This document shows positions 6,797 to 13,446 of a DNA stretch of 19,397 bases, one piece after another (position 1 is the stretch's first letter; each line of letters begins with the position of its first letter). The position numbers and the translations under genes were made by a program. Origin of the DNA: Scatocola faecipullorum (GTDB taxonomy: Bacteria > Pseudomonadota > Alphaproteobacteria > RF32 > CAG-239); contig DVNC01000023.1 in assembly GCA_018714685.1 (NCBI GenBank), forward strand, positions 1 to 19,397. The letters run 5' to 3'. Under the pieces are notes generated by a model. It was not told the origin of the DNA. It searched no databases and saw only the letters and a list, made by a program, of their open reading frames with translations.

Positions 6797-7850
6797 CGCA
6801 TTCTCCTTGTTCGCGCAGAATGCGGGCACGTTCTCTTCTGACCTCGACGGAAAGCTGTTTCATGGCTGCGGCCGGGGTTCCGGGACGTTCGGAATAAGGG
6901 AAAACATGTAGTTTGCTTATGCTCGCTTCGTGAACCAATTTAACCGTGTTTTGGAAATTTTCATCGCTTTCGGTCGGAAAACCGCAAATAAAATCGGCGC
7001 CGAAAGTTGCTTCGGGACGGACTTGACGTATTTGTCCGCAAAGACTGATAACGCTCTCCCGCGTGTGGCGGCGGCGCATTTTTTTCAGAACATCATTGTC
7101 GCCGGATTGAACGGAAAGGTGAAAGTGCGGTTGAATATTGGAATATTTTCCGACCAGGGCAATAAATTTGCCGTCAATGGCGGCGGGATCGAGCGAGCCG
7201 AACTGTAAAGACGGCAGTTCGGGAATTTCTTCCAGAATTGTCTGAACCAAAGTGCTGAAAGACGGGCGGTGTGCCGCGCTGTCAATTTGGTAAGAGCAGA
7301 TGTCTACGCCGGTCAGGCAGATTTCTTTAAATCCCTGTTTCAGCAGTTCGCGAATCTGAGTTAAAATATTCGGGAGCGGAACCGACCGGTTTTTGCCCCG
7401 GGCATAAGGCACAATGCAGTAGGAGCAACGGTGGTTGCAGCCCTGCTGAATTTGCACAAAGGCACGGTGTCTTCCCTCGAAACCGGTAATCAGATACGGG
7501 TCACAATCGTCATAAGACATGATGTCGCCGACAATTGTCTTTTCGGCAAGTTCGTTATGCAGATATTTTTCGATTTCGGTTTTTTCTTTGTTGCCGAGAA
7601 TCAGGTCAACTTCAGGCATGGCGGCGAATTTGGACGGCGCAATCTGGGCGGCGCAGCCGGTTACGACAATACGGGCGTCGGGATTGTTTTTGCGCAGTTT
7701 GCGAATCGTCTGACGGCACTGGCGTTCGGCTTCGCCGGTTACGGCACAGGTATTGACGATAATCAGATTATCGACATTTTTAAATTTTTCTTTCAGGACT
7801 TCCGATTCATAAGAGTTTATGCGGCAGCCGAGGGTAACTACTTCAACCAT
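6789..7850 (-). CDS. mtaB: tRNA t6A37 methylthiotransferase MtaB, lacking the TRAM domain
   Basis: Radical-SAM enzyme that adds a methylthio group to N6-threonylcarbamoyl-adenosine 37 of tRNAs reading ANN codons. 353 residues from the ATG at 7850 (agga about 9 nt upstream); an upstream in-frame ATG at 7904 would add 18 residues unlike the family. The N-terminal UPF0004 domain starts MVEVVTLGCRINSYE and has cluster cysteines C9, C35 and C66. The radical-SAM motif is CNHRCSYC (C138, C142, C145). The sequence follows the family to FPYSERPGTPAA and ERARILREQG, then stops where the C-terminal TRAM domain (about 65-70 residues) would normally start. The stop lies 8 nt inside ftsY. MtaB next to ftsY is a known alphaproteobacterial arrangement; its first in-window operon position is inferred from strand and overlap. 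Confidence 0.92.
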   Translation of the reverse strand: MVEVVTLGCRINSYESEVLKEKFKNVDNLIIVNTCAVTGEAERQCRQTIRKLRKNNPDARIVVTGCAAQIAPSKFAAMPEVDLILGNKEKTEIEKYLHNELAEKTIVGDIMSYDDCDPYLITGFEGRHRAFVQIQQGCNHRCSYCIVPYARGKNRSVPLPNILTQIRELLKQGFKEICLTGVDICSYQIDSAAHRPSFSTLVQTILEEIPELPSLQFGSLDPAAIDGKFIALVGKYSNIQPHFHLSVQSGDNDVLKKMRRRHTRESVISLCGQIRQVRPEATFGADFICGFPTESDENFQNTVKLVHEASISKLHVFPYSERPGTPAAAMKQLSVEVRRERARILREQGECDE

Positions 7851-7900
7851 GATAAATATCCTGTTTGGGGGGTACTTAAGCAATTTTCGAATTACATAAA

Positions 7901-7949
7901 GCAAATCCCTTTCTTTTTGCCCAATATAAGTAAAAAGAAAGGGATTTGC
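7901..7949 (-). terminator. Long hairpin terminator after ldh
   Basis: Perfect 18-bp stem (7901-7918 with 7932-7949) and a 13-nt loop, 23 nt after the ldh stop. The minus strand continues TTTATG, a weak U-tract, but the stem is very stable and separates ldh from the mtaB operon. Confidence 0.7.
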
Positions 7950-7972
7950 AAATACTTTGGTGAGGATATGGA

Positions 7973-8920
7973 TTATTTAACCGATATCATTTCCAGAGCT
8001 TTGTCCGAATATTCTTTCATGACTTTGGCGCTGTCGGCGAGTTGTTTGCGTTCTTCGTCGTTTAAAACCGGAGTTACGACGTTATGAACGCCGCGTTTGC
8101 CCAGTACAGTCGGCAGCGAAAGGCAAACGTTTTTGATGCCTTCGACGTCATCATGGTGGGTCGAGACGTTGAGAATCGCATATTCATTGTTGGAAATGGC
8201 GCTGCAAATGCGGCACAATGCTCCGGCAATGCCGTAGAAAGTGGCCCCTTTGCCGTCGATAATCTTATAGGCAGCATTGCGGACGCAGTCATCGATCTGA
8301 GCTTTAACTTCCGGAGTGAAAGGTTTGCCGAATTCTTCCGCCAGTTTGTCGAGCGAAACCGTGCCGGCATCTCCGGCCGACCAGACCAGCACTTCGCTGT
8401 CACCGTGTTCGCCGATAACATTGGCATGAATGGACTGCGGGGAAACGCCGAGGTGATAGCCGAGCAGGGTACGGAAGCGGGCGGTATCAAGAACCGTGCC
8501 GGAGCCGATAACGCGCTCTTTGGGAAAACCGGAAAGTTTAAGAGCCACTTCGGTCATAATATCCGCAGGGTTGGAGGTAATAATCAAAGTGGTGTCGGGA
8601 GCGGCTTGAGCAATTTGCGGAATGATGCTTTCAAAAATTTTGACGTTGCGGCCAAGCAGGTCTATGCGGGTTTCGCCGGGTTTCTGATTGGCTCCGGCGG
8701 TAACGATGACGATTTCGCAGCCTTTCAGGTCTTCATAAGTTCCGGCTTTGACTTTGTTGGCGTAAGCAAAAGGCGTTGCGTGGGCAATGTCCATCGCTTC
8801 GGCCTGCGCCTTTTTTTCGTTGGCGTCAATTAAAACGACTTTACGGGCAACGCCGCGCATAATTAAGGCAAAAGCTGTGGTGCTGCCGACCGAGCCGGCT
8901 CCGATAATTCCTACTTTCAT
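7973..8920 (-). CDS. ldh: L-lactate dehydrogenase
   Basis: NAD-dependent interconversion of pyruvate and L-lactate in the cytoplasm, the terminal step of lactic fermentation. 315 residues. The Rossmann motif GIIGAGSVGS is at the N-terminus and D32 after the second strand indicates NAD preference. The substrate-specificity loop is GANQKPGETR, with Gln79 at the position that is Gln in lactate and Arg in malate dehydrogenases, so lactate is the better call. SGTVLDTARFR and the catalytic His172 in GEHGDSE are present. Start 8920 has aaaggag just upstream; an in-frame ATG 33 nt earlier precedes this ribosome site and was rejected. It appears to be a single-gene unit with a strong hairpin downstream. 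A fermentative lifestyle is consistent with a gut or low-oxygen habitat. Confidence 0.95.
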   Translation of the reverse strand: MKVGIIGAGSVGSTTAFALIMRGVARKVVLIDANEKKAQAEAMDIAHATPFAYANKVKAGTYEDLKGCEIVIVTAGANQKPGETRIDLLGRNVKIFESIIPQIAQAAPDTTLIITSNPADIMTEVALKLSGFPKERVIGSGTVLDTARFRTLLGYHLGVSPQSIHANVIGEHGDSEVLVWSAGDAGTVSLDKLAEEFGKPFTPEVKAQIDDCVRNAAYKIIDGKGATFYGIAGALCRICSAISNNEYAILNVSTHHDDVEGIKNVCLSLPTVLGKRGVHNVVTPVLNDEERKQLADSAKVMKEYSDKALEMISVK

Positions 8921-9022
8921 TTTTTTCTCCTTTGGCCGGAAGTTTACCGGCAATGTTTATGATATTTTTCTTGTTTATTTTTTCCTTATTTATATATAGG
9001 GATATTTTTACAGAAAACAATA

Positions 9023-9050
9023 AAAAAGCTGTTCTCCGGAACAGCTTTTT
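9023..9050 (-). terminator. Terminator after the acidic membrane-anchored protein
   Basis: 12-bp perfect stem aaaaagctgttc (9023-9034) with gaacagcttttt (9039-9050) capped by TCCG, a UNCG-type tetraloop. A/T runs on both flanks make it usable in both directions. It lies 31 nt past the stop of the leftward gene. Confidence 0.85.
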
Positions 9051-9080
9051 GATAACATTTTTTTTCCCAATGTTACGCGG

Positions 9081-9476
9081 TTATTTTGCTGCCGGCTGAG
9101 CCTGGGCCGGAGCGGGTGCCGGCGTCTCGGGAGCTGCTTCGTCGTTAATGATGGTTTCATCGTCGCCGGCAGTTTCGTCGGGGTTGATTTCCTCAACCTC
9201 TTCAACGGTCTGCTCGATGGTAACGGTTTCGCCGTTGGGCTGTTCGCAGTTGCAGGTCGATTTGGCGGCATCGGGATCGCAGTTTTCATCACCCGGGTTG
9301 CAGGCGGGTTCGGTGTCGCAGATGCAGTTAATATCCGGCAGAGTGGCGGTAACGGGTTCTGAGGTTTCGGCCGTAACGGCAGTGGTTGTCGCGGCGGTGT
9401 TGCTTTTTTCTTTGACAAAGCGGCTGATGACCATTAAAGCAACGATAACCAATACAATATAAAACAGTTTTTTCAT
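9081..9476 (-). CDS. Membrane-anchored acidic Cys-containing protein, unknown function
   Basis: 131 residues. One hydrophobic helix at the N-terminus (MKKLFYIVLVIVALMVI) followed by RFVKEK, so it is either anchored with the rest in the periplasm or exported by an uncleaved signal. Then come a Thr/Ala-rich linker, a short Cys-rich segment with seven cysteines (from INCICDTEPAC to TCNCEQ), a Glu/Asp-rich stretch and an Ala/Pro/Gln tail ending QPAAK. The charge is strongly negative; Asp-rich spacing in the Cys segment (DPD, NPGDEN) could bind metal, but that is a guess. Ribosome site ggag 8 nt upstream, promoter at 9516-9544, own terminator: a monocistronic unit. No family recognised. Confidence 0.8.
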   Translation of the reverse strand: MKKLFYIVLVIVALMVISRFVKEKSNTAATTTAVTAETSEPVTATLPDINCICDTEPACNPGDENCDPDAAKSTCNCEQPNGETVTIEQTVEEVEEINPDETAGDDETIINDEAAPETPAPAPAQAQPAAK

Positions 9477-9515
9477 TTAATTTCTCCGGATATAGGTCGT
9501 ACATTCATTAAATAA

Positions 9516-9544
9516 TAAATATTGCTATATCAAATTGTTGTCAA
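9516..9544 (-). promoter_or_regulatory. Promoter of the acidic membrane-anchored protein
   Basis: Minus strand: consensus -35 TTGACA (9544-9539), 17-nt spacer, -10 TATTTA (9521-9516), about 33 nt of leader. Confidence 0.5.
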
Positions 9545-9746
9545 CTTAATTAGACAAGTTTTATGCCGTTGTCCGTTTGCGGCGGCAAAGATGCGGCGAT
9601 ATGTCTTGAATATATAACCTTTTGCGGGTATTTCAGCAGCGGCTGAAGAAAATTTATCCACTTTTAAGAATGCCCGCTAAACAAGGAATTTAAGCCTTTT
9701 CAGGGGAATGGGCCTTCGGTGTGCCGGGCCTTGTTTAAAATAATGC
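9545..9746. other. Intergenic stretch upstream of acpP
   Basis: No convincing ORF on either strand. It contains an inverted repeat taaacaagg (9678-9686) with ccttgttta (9729-9737) enclosing about 42 nt, and a 12-nt stretch aaacaaggaatt that recurs upstream of lgt (14439-14450). The inverted repeat may be a leaderless structural element or part of upstream regulation of acpP. Confidence 0.4.
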
Positions 9747-9776
9747 TTGTCAAATAACATAAAATTGTGCTAACAA
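9747..9776 (+). promoter_or_regulatory. Candidate promoter of acpP
   Basis: -35 TTGTCA (9747-9752), 18-nt spacer, -10 TAACAA (9771-9776). The -10 is weak; predicted leader is about 60 nt. Confidence 0.4.
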
Positions 9777-9844
9777 ATCAGTCACGGGCTGGAGTGCTTC
9801 GAAAGTCCGAAAATTTGTTTTAATATTTTTTTGAGGTTTATCAT

Positions 9845-10078
9845 ATGACTGATACAGCTAATCGCGTTAAGAAAATTGTTGCAGAACATCTTGGCGTAGA
9901 AGAATCAAAAGTAACAGATACCGCCAGCTTCATTGATGATTTGGGCGCTGACAGCTTGGATACAGTAGAACTGGTTATGGCTTTCGAAGAAGAATTTGGT
10001 TGTGAAATTCCGGATGAAGCCGCTGAAAAAATTCTGACTGTAAAAGATGCAATTGACTATCTTTCTAAGAATGCCTAA
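9845..10078 (+). CDS. acpP: Acyl carrier protein
   Basis: 77 residues, the standard length. It carries growing fatty-acyl chains on a 4'-phosphopantetheine arm attached to Ser37 in the invariant motif GADSLD. The protein is strongly acidic, as is typical, with the helix II region DTVELVMAFEEEF that contacts partner enzymes. Ribosome site gagg is about 9 nt before the ATG. A hairpin terminator follows, so an abundant short acpP message separate from fabF is likely, in keeping with the high cellular demand for ACP. fabD and fabG, often just upstream, are not here. Confidence 0.98.
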   Translation: MTDTANRVKKIVAEHLGVEESKVTDTASFIDDLGADSLDTVELVMAFEEEFGCEIPDEAAEKILTVKDAIDYLSKNA

Positions 10079-10107
10079 GTCTTTTGAACTTTTATGAAGA
10101 TTGAATG

Positions 10108-10133
10108 AACTCGCTTGACTAAGCGAGTTTTTT
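10108..10133 (+). terminator. Terminator between acpP and fabF
   Basis: 9-bp stem aactcgctt (10108-10116) with aagcgagtt (10121-10129), loop gact, then a run of six T (10128-10133). Classical intrinsic terminator 29 nt after acpP. Confidence 0.85.
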
Positions 10134-10200
10134 CATATAAAAACGGTTAAGTTACCTTTGCGAAAAAGGTGTTGATGAAACAAGATTAAGAGGTAAATTA

Positions 10201-11469
10201 ATGAGAAGAGTTGTTGTGACCGGGCTTGGCATGGTTTCCCCGCTGGGACGCGGCGTCGAATATAACTGGAAAAGTATTTTGGACGGGAAGTCCGGAATTC
10301 GCAAAATCGAGGGAGTCGATTTGAAAGATATTCCGGTTGAAATTGCCGGGCAGGTTCCTTTCGGCGAAGGCGAAAACGACTTTAACCCCGATACGGTTAT
10401 GGCTCCGAAAGACCAGAAGAAAGTTGACAAGTTTATCTTGTACGGTCTGGCGGCCGGCAGCGATGCCGTTGAAGATTCCGGTTGGAAACCCGAAGCCGAT
10501 GAGGACCAGTTCCGTTCCGGCGTGATGATGGGGTCGGGTATCGGCGGTTTGCAGCATATTTATGAAAACTCAATTGCGTTTAACGAGAACGGCATTAAAA
10601 AAATTTCTCCGTTCTTTATTCCTTCCTGCCTGATTAACATGGTTTCGGGCAACCTTTCCATTAAATACGGCTATAAGGGGCCGAATCATGCCTGTGTTAC
10701 GGCTTGTTCGACCGGAACGCATGCTATCGGCGACGCTGCCAATATTATTGCGCGCGGCGATGCCGACGTTATGGTAGCCGGCGGTGCGGAATCGGCTGTC
10801 AATGCAATCGCTTTGGCCGGTTTTGCGCGGATGAAGGCGGTTACTTCCGACTTTAACGATGCGCCGGAGAAAGCCTCCCGTCCGTGGGACAAGTCCCGCA
10901 GCGGCTTTGTTATGGGCGAAGGTTCAGGGGCTTTGGTTCTGGAAGAACTGGAACATGCCAAGGCCCGCGGAGCCAAGATTTATGCCGAAGTTGTCGGCTA
11001 CGGCATGAGCGGCGACGCTTATCACATTACCGCGCCTTCCGGCGACGGCGCTTACCGGGCAATGAAAATGGCGATTGACCATGCCAAAGAGCACGGGGTT
11101 GAGCTGAAAGACATTAATTATATCAATGCGCACGGCACGTCAACTCCGGCCGGCGACGTCGGCGAAGCCGAAGCAGTCAAAAGAGCTTTCGGCGAATATG
11201 CAACCAAAGTTTCAATGTCTTCGACCAAATCGGCCATCGGCCATTTGCTGGGTGCCGCCGGTGCGGTTGAGGCCGTTTTGACGATTATGGCCATTAAAGA
11301 TCAGGTTTGCCCGCCGACTCTGAATTTGGAAAATGTCGAAGAGGCCATCAGCGATATGGATTTGGTTCCGCTGAAGCCGAAAAAACGCGAAATCAATGCC
11401 GCCATGTCAAACTCGTTTGGTTTTGGCGGAACGAACTCTTCAATTATTTTCAAGAAATATGCAGAGTAA
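10201..11469 (+). CDS. fabF: 3-oxoacyl-ACP synthase II FabF
   Basis: Condensing enzyme that elongates acyl-ACP with malonyl-ACP in fatty-acid synthesis. 422 residues, slightly longer than the usual 410-415. The catalytic triad is complete: Cys169 in VTACSTGTHAIG, His311 in NAHGTSTPAGD and His348 in KSAIGHLLGAAG. The C-terminal glycine-rich NSFGFGGTNS is present. The ribosome site agagg lies 9 nt before the ATG. It directly follows acpP in the same direction, the usual order, but with a terminator between, so partial read-through or a separate promoter in 10134-10190 is needed. Confidence 0.98.
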   Translation: MRRVVVTGLGMVSPLGRGVEYNWKSILDGKSGIRKIEGVDLKDIPVEIAGQVPFGEGENDFNPDTVMAPKDQKKVDKFILYGLAAGSDAVEDSGWKPEADEDQFRSGVMMGSGIGGLQHIYENSIAFNENGIKKISPFFIPSCLINMVSGNLSIKYGYKGPNHACVTACSTGTHAIGDAANIIARGDADVMVAGGAESAVNAIALAGFARMKAVTSDFNDAPEKASRPWDKSRSGFVMGEGSGALVLEELEHAKARGAKIYAEVVGYGMSGDAYHITAPSGDGAYRAMKMAIDHAKEHGVELKDINYINAHGTSTPAGDVGEAEAVKRAFGEYATKVSMSSTKSAIGHLLGAAGAVEAVLTIMAIKDQVCPPTLNLENVEEAISDMDLVPLKPKKREINAAMSNSFGFGGTNSSIIFKKYAE

Positions 11470-11487
11470 AATTATTTGGTAAAAAAC

Positions 11488-11550
11488 AAAGGCAGAACGG
11501 GATTTTGTCGGCATAAACGCAGCAATAAAAATCCGGGTTCTGCCTTTCTT
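11488..11550 (+). terminator. Terminator between fabF and mltG
   Basis: 11-bp stem aaaggcagaac (11488-11498) with gttctgccttt (11537-11547), a small internal loop, then a 7-bp inner stem ggatttt (11500-11506) with aaaatcc (11528-11534). The 3' arm runs into tttcttt. It ends 17 nt before the mltG start. Confidence 0.75.
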
Positions 11551-11566
11551 TGTAAGCAGAGGTTTT

Positions 11567-12523
11567 ATGCGCAGTCTTAAATATATTGTTCCTGCCGTTT
11601 TGTTGGCCGCGGTTATCGGTTGGCAGCAACTGAAGGCGATGATTGTGGCCGAAGGGCCGCTGCAGGAAGTGGTCAATGTGGTTATTCCCAAAGGGGCGGG
11701 AACGAAACTGGTGGCGCAGGAGCTGAAAAAAGCGGGAATTATCCGGCACGAGCTGCTGTTTCGGATTGCAACTCGTCTGAACGGTGCGGACAAGGCGCTT
11801 AAAGCCGGCGAATATCAGTTTATGCCCAAGGTTTCCGTTTTACAGGCAATGGAAAAGATTGCCCGGGGCGAAGTTTTTTATCGCCGGATTACCATTCCCG
11901 AAGGACTGACCAGCGGCCAGATTATGTATATGGTTGCCAATTATCCGGGATTAAGCGGAGAAATTACCGTTGACGTCAAAGAAGGCGAGCTGCTGCCGGA
12001 AACCTACAGTTTTGAACTTGATGCTCCGCGGGATAATATTCTTTTGCAGGCAAAAAGCGCCATGGCCAAAATAAAACAGGTTATCTGGGACAACAGGGCG
12101 CCGGGGCTGCCTTATAAAGATATCAACGAAATGATGACGATGGCTTCAATTATCGAGAAAGAAACGTCGGTTCCGGAAGAGCGCGCGCTGGTCGCCTCGG
12201 TTTTTATTAACCGTTTGAACCGACGGATGCGGCTGCAGACTGACCCAACGGTTATTTACGCCTTAACGGAAGGGGAGTTTGAATTGAAGCGTCCGCTGAG
12301 AAAATCAGATCTGAATACGGACAGCGCTTTCAACACTTATCGTAATTACGGTCTGCCGCCGGCGCCGATTTGCAATCCCGGGGTGGCGGCGATGGAAGCG
12401 GCGGCGCATCCGGCTCAGACCGATTATCTTTATTTTGTGGCCAGCGGCAACGGCGGACATAATTTTGCCCGCAGTTTAAGCGAGCACAACCGCAATGTGC
12501 GCAAATGGCAGAGAAACAGATAA
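11567..12523 (+). CDS. mltG: Endolytic murein transglycosylase MltG
   Basis: Inner-membrane lytic transglycosylase that cleaves nascent glycan strands and so sets their length. 318 residues, a little shorter than E. coli MltG. One N-terminal membrane helix (residues about 5-20), a LysM-like region containing VVIPKGAG and LKAGEY, then the YceG catalytic domain: TIPEGLTSGQI (109-119), ELLPETYSF (141-149), ASIIEKET (193-200) with catalytic Glu197, LQTDPTVIYAL (223-233) and NTYRNYGLPPAPI. Ribosome site gagg lies before the ATG. fabF-mltG adjacency is common in alphaproteobacteria. The fabF terminator sits in the gap, so it may have its own weak promoter or rely on read-through. Confidence 0.97.
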   Translation: MRSLKYIVPAVLLAAVIGWQQLKAMIVAEGPLQEVVNVVIPKGAGTKLVAQELKKAGIIRHELLFRIATRLNGADKALKAGEYQFMPKVSVLQAMEKIARGEVFYRRITIPEGLTSGQIMYMVANYPGLSGEITVDVKEGELLPETYSFELDAPRDNILLQAKSAMAKIKQVIWDNRAPGLPYKDINEMMTMASIIEKETSVPEERALVASVFINRLNRRMRLQTDPTVIYALTEGEFELKRPLRKSDLNTDSAFNTYRNYGLPPAPICNPGVAAMEAAAHPAQTDYLYFVASGNGGHNFARSLSEHNRNVRKWQRNR

Positions 12524-12615
12524 AATATATTTACATCCTAAGATAAATAGGATAATTTGTCGGATAAGCATAAATTATCTTAGTTGTATTATGTTAAATT
12601 CAAAATGTTATCGTG

Positions 12616-12705
12616 ATGAAAAAGTATTTTCTGAAATCAACGCTGTGCTTGGCATTGGCTTTGGCGGCGTTATCCGGGTGTTTTATTTTATTGGTTAAAC
12701 CTTAA
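12616..12705 (+). CDS. 29-residue putative lipoprotein
   Basis: A very short ORF starting MKKYFLKS with a hydrophobic core (LCLALALAAL) and a lipobox LSGC, leaving a mature peptide of about eight residues (CFILLVKP) after cleavage and lipidation. This has the full layout of a lipoprotein signal: positive N-terminus, core, L-S-G-C. No good ribosome site is visible (gttatcgtg before the ATG), which lowers confidence. It lies 92 nt after mltG and 12 nt before the next ORF. The lipid-transfer enzyme Lgt is encoded 2 kb away, but there is no direct link. It resembles the minute lipoproteins of other Gram-negatives only in layout. Confidence 0.5.
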   Translation: MKKYFLKSTLCLALALAALSGCFILLVKP

Positions 12706-12717
12706 ATATTTTGATTT

Positions 12718-12933
12718 ATGAAGACTTTTTTCAAATGGCTGGACAATTTTCGTCTGGTGGCGCCTTTGTTGCTGTCTTGTTTGCCGTTTAAGGTAAACAG
12801 CATTCATTTTCGTCCTCTGTGTTATAAGGAAGAGGGAGAACGTCTGGAACCGGACAACCGGGGGTATCAAAAACTTCCGGAAGCTAAGAAAAGCCGCAAA
12901 GTTCAGCAAAGAACCGGCGTAAGACACAAATAA
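12718..12933 (+). CDS. Hypothetical 71-residue protein
   Basis: Starts MKTFFKWLDNF, has a short hydrophobic patch (VAPLLLSCL, residues 14-22) and a basic, polar C-terminal half ending in RTGVRHK. Codon choice (ctg, ccg, gaa, aaa) is like that of neighbouring real genes, and a strong terminator begins 15 nt after its stop, both of which favour a real gene. Against it, no ribosome site precedes the ATG (attttgattt). It may be translated by coupling with the small lipoprotein ORF just upstream. No family recognised; the opposite-strand ORF over the same bases looks less coding-like. Confidence 0.45.
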   Translation: MKTFFKWLDNFRLVAPLLLSCLPFKVNSIHFRPLCYKEEGERLEPDNRGYQKLPEAKKSRKVQQRTGVRHK

Positions 12934-12947
12934 GTCTTAAACGCGTT

Positions 12948-12984
12948 AAAAAAAATCGTATCTCTGAAAGATACGATTTTTTTT
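12948..12984. terminator. Bidirectional terminator
   Basis: 16-bp stem: eight A plus tcgtatct... paired with agatacga plus eight T (12948-12963 with 12969-12984), 5-nt loop ctgaa. It serves both the rightward small ORFs and the leftward XRE gene, which ends at 12988. Confidence 0.85.
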
Positions 12985-12987
12985 ATA

Positions 12988-13446
12988 TTATTTTTTTCGC
13001 GGTTCGTATTCCGCTTCTTTAGGGGTGGCGACCAGAGCTTGCAGAAGGTCAAAGACAATACGGGCCGTTTGCGGGCTGCGGATTTTGTTGAATGCGTTTA
13101 AAAGCCGCAGACTGTCTTCTTTGTAAATCATCTGCGCTTCATCGCCGAAACCGGAAATTTCGGCATTTTGTTCATTGCCGCTGCGGGGAAGATCTTCAAA
13201 AAAGTAGGCAATGGGAACATTGAGGATGCGGCTGATTTCCCAAAGCCGCCCGACGCTGATACGGTTGAAACCTTTTTCGTATTTTTGAATCTGTTGAAAA
13301 GTCAGGCCGACCGCACGGCCTAATTTGTCCTGGGACATTTTAAGATAATTGCGCCGCAGTTTAATACGGTTGCCGATATGCCGGTCAATCGCAGCCGCGG
13401 AAGCTGTCGTGCAGCGTTTGCAATTTTGTTGAATTTCAGACGCCAT
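12988..13446 (-). CDS. XRE-family HTH transcriptional regulator
   Basis: 152 residues from the ATG at 13446, chosen because gagg stands 8 nt upstream; a TTG 60 nt earlier is possible in the same open frame but has no ribosome site. Residues 24-80 are a Cro/C1-type helix-turn-helix (HIGNRIKLRR, MSQDKLGRAVGLTFQQIQKYEKG, NVPIAYFFEDL), the form widespread as single-domain regulators in alphaproteobacteria, where TFQQxQKYExG is the rule. An N-terminal CKRC pair precedes it. The C-terminal tail contains a helical segment (LRLLNAFNKI, RIVFDLLQAL). A palindrome-rich leader of up to 270 nt upstream may hold autoregulatory sites. Targets unknown. Confidence 0.93.
   Translation of the reverse strand: MASEIQQNCKRCTTASAAAIDRHIGNRIKLRRNYLKMSQDKLGRAVGLTFQQIQKYEKGFNRISVGRLWEISRILNVPIAYFFEDLPRSGNEQNAEISGFGDEAQMIYKEDSLRLLNAFNKIRSPQTARIVFDLLQALVATPKEAEYEPRKK

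Noticed and set aside
8084..8833. 250-codon rightward ORF opposite ldh
   Set aside because: Antisense to a well-conserved dehydrogenase, with no ribosome site; explained by codon bias of ldh.
7973..8920. Malate dehydrogenase as the identity of the dehydrogenase
   Set aside because: The specificity loop has Gln79 (ANQKPGETR) where malate dehydrogenases carry Arg, and GTVLDTARFR is typical of lactate dehydrogenases.
9654..9662. DnaA-box-like ttatccact upstream of acpP
   Set aside because: A single near-match without a cluster of boxes or AT-rich unwinding element; no sign of a replication origin.
12688..12927. Leftward ORF starting MSYAGSLLNF over the 71-codon gene
   Set aside because: No ribosome site, and it would run away from the terminator placement, ending over the small lipoprotein ORF. 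The rightward frame has better codon use.
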